47,947 bases of DNA, taken from Conoideocrella luteorostrata (taxonomy: Eukaryota; Ascomycota; Sordariomycetes; Hypocreales; Clavicipitaceae). A program made the translations under genes and the position numbers. Under the pieces are notes generated by a model. That model made no database searches, was not told the DNA's origin, and saw nothing but the letters and a program-made list of their open reading frames with translations. Below, piece by piece: positions 19,432-29,720 of this stretch; the stretch's first letter is position 1; every line of letters starts with the position of its first letter. The stretch covers positions 1 through 47,947 of the forward strand of contig JASWJB010000330.1 in the NCBI GenBank assembly GCA_032433595.1, in the 5' to 3' direction.

Positions 19432-20521
19432 GTCTGCCGCCGGCGTCAGTAACGTCCAATATCCATTGCGTGTTACCAGATTAGAGAGCAGATAGGTAGA
19501 AAACGTACTGGCTGATTCTTGTGACGAAGAGTACTTCTGGTGAGTGCGGGGTGAGGTGATGAGGCTAGGCGGTGACTGCGACCAGACTGAAGGAACAACG
19601 GAAGTCAAGAAAAGTCAAGCTTGGGAATACGAAATGATTGTCGATTTCTGACTCTACCGCAACTGATAGCCGGTAGTGAAATAAAGAGCTCCAAGAAAAA
19701 TTGTCGAGGAAAGCGAAGGCAGGTGGTGGGTAGTGTGCAGGAGTTGAAGTGGCAGGCAAGTAACTAAGCACTTAACACGCGAGTTGCAGAGGCGTGGTGG
19801 GCAGTTCTGAGACGCGTCTCGGTGGGGCGATTGTGCACCGCACGCTGACGCCAACGTTACGCGCGCAGGGCCGTCCAATTAACAAATTACTGATTAGGCC
19901 CACTCAGGCCCAGGGCATGGGGTTGTCACTAACTAGTGTAATCCAATTCTGTGAAATATTGCATTTTACAGAGTAGTTATTGCGCTCCGTAGCATTTGTA
20001 ACTTTCTGATGTTCTTTGCTGAGTACGTAGCGGACTCGACTACAATATTGATTATTAAATTACCCAGACACCACGCTGGCAAGCCAGCTTCTCACCATTA
20101 CTTCATTCAATGTGAGTAATGATTTCAAATACGTAACGGACAAGCTTTGCAATTGACGCGCAATTCTCTTCACGAATCAGAGCTATATTCAGTACGGAGT
20201 ATCTTTGATAATATCTAACATGTGAGACCCTTAGCACCACGACTTACCCCATTGCTATATCAAAAACGTAAAAACAGGAAAAAAGGCACAATTAATGTAC
20301 ATGAGATAGACAGTGCCGTCTGACAAGAATTGAAACCCAAAGTCCGAAACCCCCCATCCAAAACCATGTAGACCGACGCCGTACTCTCCCCAAAATACCC
20401 AAAATGTTATGATGCGCCAGGATATGCCATGTGTTGCTGGGGCTGTGCAACAAAGCCTTGCAATTACAGAAAAGAAACTCTAAAGGCGGTTTTGAAATAC
20501 CCGTGGCCCCATTGATATTAA
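19432..20521. promoter_or_regulatory. PCNA upstream region with MCB palindrome
   Basis: About 1.1 kb that includes the PCNA promoter (-) and the 3' flank of the vezatin-like gene. A perfect 12-bp palindrome GAGACGCGTCTC at 19810-19821 contains the MluI cell-cycle box ACGCGT, about 380 bp before the PCNA ATG; in yeasts such sites bind MBF and time PCNA expression to G1/S. A TACGGAGTA copy is at 20193-20201. The rest shows no gene. Confidence 0.45.
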
Positions 20522-22673
20522 TTACATAGATGCAATTCGTGCCGAGGGAGGAGCGCTGACACGGGTCTTGGGTCGTAAATTGATAACGGTTTCCAGCTCG
20601 CGAAGCATGCCCCGCGTGGCATCCATCTGCTTGCGGGTCGCAGCCTTTTGCTCTCTCTCTTCTTTCATCTTGGCGATCCTCTCTTCCCTGGAGAGCAGAC
20701 TCATGGGCCGTTGTCGTGGCTGTGCTACAGCCTCAAAGACTTCGGGCGTGTCGGGTTCAATTGGTTCGTTCACCTCCGACCCAGAAGGTGATTCACCCGT
20801 GAGAGCCTTCAGAGCGTCTACGGCATTGCCATCGTCGACTGTTGTGAAGCCACTTAATGAACTTCGTGGCGACAAGAGTGTGCTCATGGATGATAGCCTC
20901 TTCTCGTTTCTATCGATTCCGAGAGCAAGAGCAGCCTTGCCCTCTTCCCATGCAGACATAAGTTCCTTGAGGTCGACACCTATGGATTCGTATTGCGACA
21001 ACAGGCTCGGCCCTAATTCAGATATGTCATTTGAGTCATCCAGCGCTCTGTCGGATTCTTCTCTTAGAAGATGTAGCTTGGCCTGCAAGCCTCGAATCCC
21101 GGTAGACATCGAGTTGAGTTTTCGTAATTGCGAACGCCAGCGCTCTCTGCCGGGGGTTAATGGAATTTTAGGGGTGGGAGGCAAAGGAAATGCTGCAAGA
21201 TAACGATGTCAGCAGGGTGGTCTCGCTTCTATCACATGCCGGGAGACGGGATATCGATGAACCTACATTCGGCATCGCTCAATATGGCCTGGAGCCTGTC
21301 GTATGCCCCTTTGGTAGATTCATTCAAGCCTTGAAGCACTTCCACAGCCGTTGTCCACCGAAGCAAATCAGGTCCTTCTCCATTCGCGTCCAGTGCCAGC
21401 AGAGCACACAGAAGCATCTTGCGGGTTGTGTGTAATCGCGCGGCTAGAATCTTGAGCGTTCGAAGCGATTCGTTGTCGTCAAACTCGCCCTCGGAGAAGC
21501 CTTGGAGAGCATCGGACATGTCCAGATCATTGATATCGTACATATCATAATACTTTTCTAGTTCCGTCTGTTCGGCAAAGCTCTTGATCAGATTCGACTT
21601 TTGCTTGTACGCATCTAAAATATCTGCAAATGAATTTTTCAGTGCTCTCCGTAGGCGAACGCATTTCCGGGCCTGGTTTCGATCTTCCAGTCTGCTGATG
21701 GGAGGCAACGGGGCGCTGCTATACGTAGCATTAGTGATTGATAGGGAGGGAAAACAGAGAATAGTAGGTCTGGGAAATCCCTTACACTCGATAGCCACGC
21801 GAGACAAGCTCTACTTCCTGCACTAATGACAGTGTGGCTTCAGAGGCGCTGTCAAAATCATTCGAGTTAGAAACAAAGCTAGCAATCCCTGCTAAAGATT
21901 GCTCCCGTCTGTATCTAAGCCACTGTCGACGCATGTATATTTGACCCAGAAAAGCAGCTGCCGTAAATAAAACCACCAGAAAGACCAGTCGTTTTCGCGT
22001 AACGTACGAAGAGCCGTTTCCGAGGACCCAGCTTAGAATGACAGCAATGGTGAGGGCGCCAAGTATCGAAGCAAGGATTCCCTCCGCGGACAAGAGAGAC
22101 TGGATTTTCTCGGAATCTTGACCAGCGTTGGAAATGCTCGGGGCCACTGGCCGGTGACCTAATATCGAAGTGCCGCTTAATAATTGGGACGCGATGATTG
22201 TGTAGCGGAACTGCTCAAGGAACTTGGAATTATCGGCGCGGTCAATGCTTGCTACGACAGCAGCCTACAGGGAGACAACAGAGTCAGTCATTAAGCCAAG
22301 AAATCGACCGGCGGGGGGTTCATCGTACCGAGCAATTCCTCCTAATCGCTTGTAGGGCTGTGGTCGCTCTAGGCACATCGGTTTGCAAGGCAGCCGGAGC
22401 TTTCGGTCTAAATCTGGTCTTCACCATTGGTCGACCGGTAGGTGCAAAGGGCGAAGGGCTCGGAGGCAGCGAGCAGCAGTCGGATTGCGATGACGAAGGT
22501 CGCAGTGGTGAGCTGTCTGCGGGTGCCCAGTCTGCTTCTGAACCACCGCCGCCATCTTTATGTGAACATACGTCAGCAAAACTAGTCGAAAAATTGAATC
22601 TGGATTTGGTGGCCACCTGCGTACCTCTCAGATAGTCGGCTAGAGGTGACTCCTCATACACAATTGGCTCCAT
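20522..22673 (-). CDS. Vezatin-like membrane protein
   Basis: Four exons: 22673-22329, 22264-21786, 21718-21267 and 21192-20522, giving 648 aa. The N-terminus (VYEESPLADYL) fits fungal proteins with a vezatin or peroxisomal myosin-binding domain. After a disordered Ser/Pro-rich stretch come a conserved helix (FLEQFRYTIIASQLL), then two adjacent membrane segments (ILASILGALTIAVILSWVL and LVFLVVLFTAAAFLGQIYM; about residues 165-215) and a helical cytosolic region with coiled-coil character. Introns are 64, 67 and 74 bp; the third exon's donor GTAAGG was chosen because it keeps SRGYRV-SAPLPPISRLEDR in frame. In Aspergillus the relative VezA helps dynein-driven early-endosome movement, and vezatin-like Inp2 of yeast binds myosin V on peroxisomes. 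Which of these applies here is not shown by sequence alone. Confidence 0.75.
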
Positions 22674-24059
22674 TTAGCGATTGCTGTGTGATGTGTGACG
22701 TCGCGGAAGAGAGTGACATGCAGAGACATAGGGCAAGCACGAGCAAGCGTGCAGCACGACAGGTGAAAATACTGGAGAATGGGAAAAAGAAAATAGATGA
22801 AACAAGCAACGTGGTAAGGCAACAAATGAAAAAGAGAATGCAAGAAAGGGAATGTAAGCAGATATGTGTGTGTTCTGCAGCGTGGTCCTAGCTGGGCGAA
22901 GTACTGCATAGGCGGGTGAATGCAACACTCAGGGGATGTCTTGTTGACGAAAGCAATCTTGTGAGATCTTGCAGCACCAGACGCTAGTTAGACTTCTGGT
23001 GGGTTTAACGGACACCGGGCCCGGGGATGGGGGGAAGGGGGGGGACCGGCACCGCAGTTGGCTCACAGGTGGCTATGCCCGGATATGAGTTGCACGGTGA
23101 CACTAACGAGCTTGACCGGTTTAGTAGGCAACGGTTTGGTCGCTCAGATCGTGGCGGGATGTTAATGACGAGGACGCCTGGTGGTTCCACGTTCCCCATA
23201 CACCATAGTCACGGAGTAACTAGATTCGGAGAAGACGAAGGAGAAAGCCGCACAGCCTGGGACTCGCGACTGTACGGAATAATCAACTACGGCACAATAC
23301 AACAAGCGCTCAGCCCACTGACTGAACCCAGACATGACACGGCAGAGCGCCACCATGTGCCAGACTTACTGTACGCGGGGGAACCAGCGAAAGATGTGCA
23401 TGTGACAATACCGTGCATCGATCATACCTCGGATCGTGATCCTGCGCAGATATATTGCGCACCAGAAATCAATCCCAAACACACAGCAGCCAACTTGGCT
23501 GGTCGGTGTTTTTTTGTGGTGTGGGAATGTGGCATTGTGGATGATGCTAGCATTACTCCGTACTGGTAATCAACTCCCACAATGCAGATTCCAAACACAA
23601 ACAGCAGTCAATTATTTAGTCCATAACGACAAGGGTAATGGCTGCGAAAATCTGGAGAACCGGAACGTGACTAGTACCGATATCTCTTAGCTCGCCACCA
23701 AGAACTTCGACGATTGTTCTCTCTCACATGGATCTCCAGTCCTCCACCTCCGAGGTGTATCCCAATAATCTAATTTCCACGATGCACGGATAGTAAGTAG
23801 TAGTGCCAAATCCGTCACGATTCACAGAGTCCCGTTCTGATAGACGAGAATGCAATCGTCTCGTCTACGCGTCTACGTTTGTCATGCTCACGAGCCGTTC
23901 AGCTACGAGACAGTCACATGTATCTTGAACTGCTGCGCGCACTTACGCTTACGCACTCACTCATATGCTCATACGCACATAGTACCAACACATGACCAAT
24001 TGCACTACCGTACTCCGTACATCAGTCACCACCGATCCACAAGCATTCGTGTCCACGAC
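22674..24059. other. Intergenic, with doubtful ORF
   Basis: Holds the promoter of the vezatin-like gene (-) and the 3' flank of the TPS-like gene (-). It has a G-rich stretch (23016-23050). An ATG-started 180-codon frame on + at 23027-23569 has no recognisable domain and contains the intergenic motif TACTCCGTA at its end, so it is not called as a gene. Two exact motif copies are present (23554, 24011). Confidence 0.5.
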
Positions 24060-25984
24060 TTAAGTACGCGCCAGCAACCTACGTGCATGTTGGTTCGAAA
24101 TTGCAGGACTGGTATCTCCCGTGATACCCTTCACCGCCGATCGACTCTGAACCGCACTCATCAAACAACGCATAATCGTAGTGACCCAATTTTTAACGTC
24201 CTTCTCGGCAACACTGTTATAAAGCGCCGCATGCATACTCTGCCGCCGTTCGGCTGTCATACTAAGCGCCTTGTGGATTTGTTCGGCAACTCCACCTATA
24301 TCCCAAGGATTGATATGAATAGCCTCTTCGAGGCTGCTGGCCGTTCCGCTGAATTCCGATACGATTGTACAACCGTGTGTGTTCTTTTGACAGATGACAT
24401 ATTCTAAGCTTGTGGTGCTCATCCCGTCGCGAATGCTGGTAAACAGCGCAACGTCTCCCGACCTCAATAGAGCAAAATAGTCGTCAGTAGAGAGGCTCTG
24501 CGAGTGAAATTGGATTGGCATGTAATTCAACGAGCCATATTTGCAGTTTATTGAATTGACTAAGGCGTTGACACTGCCAACATATCGAGACTCTTCGCCA
24601 TCATTATCATCGTCAGTGGTCGTCTGGCTGACGACCTGTAATAACACCACTCGCTCTTGCCATTCTGGGTGCATTTCGAGGAAACGGTCAAAGGCGAGAA
24701 ACTTCTTGTCAATGCCTCCCAATCTATCGATCGGGTCGCAGGCCACAATAATCTTCTTGTCGGCGTGTAATTTTCTCAACGCCAAGCATTTCTCAGTGGC
24801 AGGGACCGACCAAGCAAGAGAGTGAATATTGGACACATTTACCCCTGCAGGTATTATCTCAATATGAACGCGCCTGGAAGATGTAGAAACGACTTTGCTG
24901 TTAGCTTGCAAGCCGAGTATCCTGGAGCATGAATTGGCGAAGTGCTGAGCATAGTGATACGACTGAAAAGCAATGACATCAGACGCAAGCGCACCCAGTA
25001 AAATTTCTTTGCGGCGAGTTAGGCACCGAACCAATTCGCTAGAGGGAAAAGGAGTGTGCATGGAGAAGGAGATCCGTATGTCCGGGTATCGCTGGCGTAG
25101 AAGCTGTGGCAGAAGCATCAAATGGTAGTCATGCACTTGCACGACATCCCCTGGACGGTAGACGTCAAATATCTTCTCTGCAAACATTTGGTTCATGCGA
25201 CAATAATCGGCCCATCTGGCACCTTCTTTGAATGCATCGGACGGAGGGTGCTGTTTGTAATGAAGCAAAGCGCACAAATCATGTTCGGCGTAACGCCTCC
25301 ATCTCAACTGGTCATGCAGCCTGATTTCTTCTTCTGCGATGTCTTCTTCGTCGGCAAGCCATACTGGAATAATACTGAGCTTGTCTTCGTGCAGTTGGCG
25401 TTCAAGGCGAAGCTGGTCTTCGCGAGTAACATGGACTTCATTAGATTTTGTCCTTGTAGGAACGTGGACGCTGTCTCCCAGAGATAGAGGCTTTGAAGAT
25501 GCTAGTATGTCTAGTTCAACTTCTGCCTCTGAGTATTGCTCGACCTCTGAAGTGTGACTGATTTCACCTGTCCACGCTACAACAGTGTGATTCCAAGGGC
25601 TTTCTTCAGAAATATAATGCAGTGCGTCGAACAACGCGAAGCGTTGGTAGAGACAACATAGCTCCTGCAAAAAAGTCCATTAGTAAGGATGTTTAGGTAA
25701 CGCCTGTTGACAACACTTACCCAGTCCGATCCTGGACGATATTCTAAGGTGTGCGGTACTTCAAATGTAGCCGATATAATGTTCCCTGTGAAACCAACCT
25801 GCCCGTCTGTGATGCCATTTGTTTGGGGCGCTGGTGATTCTTGAGACGCATCATCGAAGTAATCTTCGTCATAAGTACCCAGAGATACACCTGGAGTTAC
25901 TGGAATTTGAGTGACTGATTTGCGCTGATGGGGGGGCAGATGAGCCTCTTTATGCTCTGTGTTATTCGGTGCCGATGCCTTCAT
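24060..25984 (-). CDS. Trehalose-6-phosphate synthase-like protein, no phosphatase domain
   Basis: Two exons, 25984-25721 and 25664-24060, give 622 aa; the 56-bp intron begins GTAAGT and joins YRPGSDW to ELCCLYQRFALFD. Residues about 60-555 form a GT20 domain: SPWNHTVVAWTGEI, VVQVHDYHLMLLPQLL, ISFSMHTPFPSSELVR, FQSYHYAQHF, and SIRDGMSTTSLEYV near its end. The N-terminus (KSVTQIPVTPGVSLG) and the WNHTVVAWTGEI sequence look more like the Tps2/Tps3/Tsl1 branch than catalytic Tps1, but no HAD-type phosphatase (DxDGT) follows before the stop. The usual DRLDYIKG sequence that contributes Arg and Lys to substrate binding reads IDRLGGIDKK here, so activity is uncertain. Likely role: regulatory or diverged subunit of the trehalose synthase complex in stress metabolism. 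AGGGG occurs upstream, but as a single weak stress element. Confidence 0.85.
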
Positions 25985-26703
25985 GTGCACCAATTAATCG
26001 ACGCTGTGTTAGAACCAGAATGTTGCTGAGCACGTACCATATTGCCTTGCAAATAAAATCCACGTCAGAGTCTGTTGGCATAAAATGCAGTCGTTTTAAG
26101 TCATATGAATCATTATGAGATGGGGTCTGGGTTTAAGCAGGGGGTATCTCTGACAGCCTCCATGTTTTATTAAGGACAGACTGCTTAAATACTCTGTAAG
26201 ATATTGTCAAGGCTGCTTTGAGCGCGTTTGATCAGGAGGCCAACAACCCGTAACTCATGGTGATGTCACATCTGACAGGGTATGTCGACACGTCAAATTG
26301 AATCCTTTGAAAACAGCCACTCACGCTGTGTTACCGACAAAAGCTCTGAAAATCGTCGATTGACGTAGGTATGATGGCTATGAATGCCATGAAGCCTTGT
26401 AACCCCGGACGAATTCCTCCGCTGGGTAACGCATGTGCCTTTATAATTGACAGGTAATGGCCAGGCAAACGACGTCGCACGAACCAACGCGTGTCTCCAT
26501 TGTTTGGCGAGGATAAATCAGGATGTTGACCCCACCTACCTTTTATAGATGCCACCAAGTTGGCAATCTTGGAAGTTAGTGGGCAGAGAATCGATGTAGT
26601 AGACCAATAGTTTACTAGCTTGTACCTGCGCTAGGCATGGTAACTTGGCATGGTGGCAAAGTTGGAGACAATGAATTGCACTGCGCGCTAGTCTGTATTG
26701 AGT
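25985..26703. other. Divergent promoter region
   Basis: 719 bp between the divergent TPS-like gene (-) and the 777-aa gene (+), so it should hold both promoters. Small open frames inside have no recognisable domain. Nothing else seen. Confidence 0.5.
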
Positions 26704-29034
26704 ATGGGTGCAACTAATGCTTCCCGGATTATCCCTTTGCCGGGAACCGAGTGTACTAACACGCACGAACCAATTTGGTGTCGGACCCAGCCGTCAAGAA
26801 CGGCTTCTCCCTCGCCTGAGCAAAAACAGCTCGGCCTGACCAATCGGTGGACAGTTTCAATTTCTACCGCAAATTCCTATGGCCTCTACATGGTGGTATT
26901 ACGGCTCGATCAGCTTCAATGCATATCTAAATTAGCTTCAGAGTCCTCAGTTATCCGAGTCTCGTCAATGCCTGCGCAGTCGCCGGCTCAGCGACGGCGA
27001 TCCTTGACCGGGCGAGCTGCTAACGTACCCAACGTTGGCATTTGGGTCACCGACGCCATGCTCGTTCAAGCCATGAACCAATACCAGCGAGGCATCATAG
27101 CATCATGTCGTCGGATCAATTCGCATGCGGGACCGCTCGAGAGTCGTCGGCGAGCGACAAAACGACACATGACTGGATTGATGCAATCCTCCCACGCGTT
27201 TCCGCCAATCTGGCAGTTTGATGTCGGCCCTAGCTCGCTACAATGGGAAGCACCGTCCAGTCAAGAGCATAGGAGGCGGAAGAGAGAGCAGCTTAGTGTG
27301 TCCGGCTTGTTCAACTCTTTTGTCGGCTGGCTAGATAACCAGGGTTCCGCCGATAAACCTTTCATCTCGCCTCCCGACATTATACCGCAATATGGGATTG
27401 CCTCTGCGGAGGCTCTCGCCGTGACCCCAGGCGTCAAGTCCACTGCGACTGCCGAACCGACAATGCAAGATCCCATAACTTCCTCCAATCTTCCCGGAGA
27501 AATCGTCATATTACGGTCAAGCATAGTCGACATGGACGTAGCCAACGGCGATGAACTCTTTCGTTTCACCAGGATGTGCCGACAAGCCCTTCGCCGCAGA
27601 GTTGAACGAGGAGAACTATCTATCGAAGCCTTGCTGGCCGCTCTGGAGCCGTTGGACTGGGCCTCGAAAAGTCGCATCACCAGCGCTGTAGAGGCCAACA
27701 AAGTCTCTGCCATGATTCGGCGCGGAGTCTTGAGTGCCATGATCGATACTCACAAGCAGAATCCCGCAGCAGTATCCCATGAGCTCTGGCAGACCTTTTT
27801 GGACAAGCTCTCCGCTTCCAACGCTGATAATCACGATATTCAGCTATTCTGGAGGTTGATGGACAGTATACCCCCGCCAGTGAAGGAGAAGATTTCTCAG
27901 GAGCAGATTTGCAATCTCACAAGGGCATTTATTACTGCACAAGCCAATCGCCATAGTCTATTTGCCCATTGGTCAGCCCGGACCTTCCGATTCAGCCAAG
28001 CCCTGCAACAATTGACCGCCCAGCAGCGAAGGGATCTTGATAACACCATGGCCGTTTTTCTTTCGCAACAAGATTGGCTCTCAGAGAACGCCAAGCGCAT
28101 GCGTTTCTCCTGGCTTGTTATCAAGGCGTATGACACGCATACAACTATAAATGACTTCACCAAGATGTATCAAGCTTGCGTCAGTCAAGATCTGCGGCTA
28201 AATGGCATGCAACGATGGCAAGTCTTGATAGCGAGACTAAGCGCTATTAATGCTCTAGATACGGAGTCACGGAAGCGGGTCCTAGAAGCAACATACACGT
28301 CTATGAGCGAGCGGTGGTTAGCGTTAGTCACACAGGTCATGGCGTCGGGCAGAAAGGAGACAGGGTTGAGAGAGCTCTGTGCTATATTATCTGCCATCGG
28401 GGAGTTTACCTCCACCACCAGAGTGTTGACATCTCCACCAGTCCACCTCCTGCAAAGAGATACCATGGAAGCAATCGCCCTGGCATGCGACAATCACGAG
28501 CTAGCCCTACAACTACACGACGCCATCGACATCAAGCCTCGACTCAATCGAAGACAACCTCTATGGTCTTGGTCCGTGTGGACAAAGTACATCGAGGATA
28601 TCGTCAAAGACCCTGCATTGGACCACACACGTATCTGGCAGGTGCTCAAGCTCACGCACACGCCGCGAAGCATATCAGGCAACAAAAAGCTACTGGCTCA
28701 GGACACCGTAGCCAAGACACAGCTTCTAGACCAAATGGGACGGTGGTTCATAGAGGCGCAGCACCTGAACGATCGGCAGGTTTTGAGGAACCTCCAGAGA
28801 TGTGTGAACCAGCAACGGGCACTGACAAAAGGTGTGTCCTCTCAGACCCTCGTCAACATAGTAGAAGTTATTAGTCGAGATCTCGAAAGGGGCCAAAGGG
28901 GACGTACCTCGCGCATACAGTGGTTGCTGGGCTTGCTCGCTGAGAATCTTGGTCCGCGGGAGGCACACAGCGCCGCTTCGGCGCTAAAGGGCTGGCGATG
29001 GACAATTGAGAAAACTAGGGATGCGCAGTTGTGA
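26704..29034 (+). CDS. Unrecognised helical protein, possibly mitochondrial
   Basis: A single uninterrupted frame of 777 codons from the ATG at 26704; an alternative ATG at 26968 would give 689 aa and a start rich in Arg and Ser with no acidic residues (MPAQSPAQRRRSLTGRAAN), which looks like a mitochondrial presequence. I cannot choose firmly. The N-terminal quarter is low in conserved features. From about residue 275 on the protein is almost wholly alpha-helical, with hydrophobic pairs at roughly 35-residue spacing (for example LFRFTRMCRQALRRRVERGELSIEALLAALE and QRWQVLIARLSAINALDTESRKRVLEATY), which recalls PPR/TPR-type repeats but without a clear consensus. The C-terminus ends in ALKGWRWTIEKTRDAQL. 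PPR-like organelle RNA-binding proteins of fungi often look like this; that is inference only. It lies between a divergent TPS-like gene and the convergent giant gene. Confidence 0.6.
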   Translation: MGATNASRIIPLPGTECTNTHEPIWCRTQPSRTASPSPEQKQLGLTNRWTVSISTANSYGLYMVVLRLDQLQCISKLASESSVIRVSSMPAQSPAQRRRSLTGRAANVPNVGIWVTDAMLVQAMNQYQRGIIASCRRINSHAGPLESRRRATKRHMTGLMQSSHAFPPIWQFDVGPSSLQWEAPSSQEHRRRKREQLSVSGLFNSFVGWLDNQGSADKPFISPPDIIPQYGIASAEALAVTPGVKSTATAEPTMQDPITSSNLPGEIVILRSSIVDMDVANGDELFRFTRMCRQALRRRVERGELSIEALLAALEPLDWASKSRITSAVEANKVSAMIRRGVLSAMIDTHKQNPAAVSHELWQTFLDKLSASNADNHDIQLFWRLMDSIPPPVKEKISQEQICNLTRAFITAQANRHSLFAHWSARTFRFSQALQQLTAQQRRDLDNTMAVFLSQQDWLSENAKRMRFSWLVIKAYDTHTTINDFTKMYQACVSQDLRLNGMQRWQVLIARLSAINALDTESRKRVLEATYTSMSERWLALVTQVMASGRKETGLRELCAILSAIGEFTSTTRVLTSPPVHLLQRDTMEAIALACDNHELALQLHDAIDIKPRLNRRQPLWSWSVWTKYIEDIVKDPALDHTRIWQVLKLTHTPRSISGNKKLLAQDTVAKTQLLDQMGRWFIEAQHLNDRQVLRNLQRCVNQQRALTKGVSSQTLVNIVEVISRDLERGQRGRTSRIQWLLGLLAENLGPREAHSAASALKGWRWTIEKTRDAQL

Positions 29035-29720
29035 ATTAGGATCCGAGCGTGAGCAGTATCGAACAGGAGAGGCATGTTTTGTTCAACAACAACAACAGAT
29101 CAGTTGAGCGTCATGAAATATAGTAAACCTATCCTTTGCCAAGTTCATACAAAATCGTAAATACAGCTGTCATCACGTTGTGTCACGCATGAACGAAGTA
29201 TACTATAGTCCCATTGACCTGAATCCAGAGAGATATTTGTGTCGACATATATTCCATAGTGTCTGTAACTAACAATCCAATATCCAATAACTAATAACCA
29301 GTAACAAAGATGTAAAATAGCTCGTAGCAGAATTAAAATACAGGTAAATATAAACGCGTTTGCAATGTATTTCATTAATCGCTTAAGAAATCCAAAATTA
29401 AAAATCCCGACCATTTGCAACGACACAATAAATACACGCGGTAAAGCAGTGAAACAGTTATGCTCGCAGGATATCGTAACCAGTTAACACAAAAGAAATG
29501 TGGAAAAAAATCCGAGTTCAGCCTTCCCTGTATCCCCTTTTAGAACCCATCCCATATATCCCTTTCCGAATATCAACACCGAAATCAATATTTTATTTCC
29601 TCTTGACAAGAAATGAAACCAAGTTTTAAAATACCATGCTTGCCCTGTATGCATCCGCTCAATGATATTCTTTTCCGTAAGAAATGATCGACTACCCCAT
29701 ATGTCGCTATATGCCCTTAC
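29035..29720. other. Intergenic, convergent 3' flanks
   Basis: 686 bp between two convergent genes, AT-rich, with the repeated phrase AATATCCAATAACTAATAACC near 29276-29300. It should contain both 3' untranslated regions. No gene recognised. Confidence 0.5.

Noticed and set aside
23027..23569. 180-codon ATG-started frame on +
   Set aside because: No recognisable domain, and it contains a TACTCCGTA copy, which elsewhere occurs only outside convincing exons.
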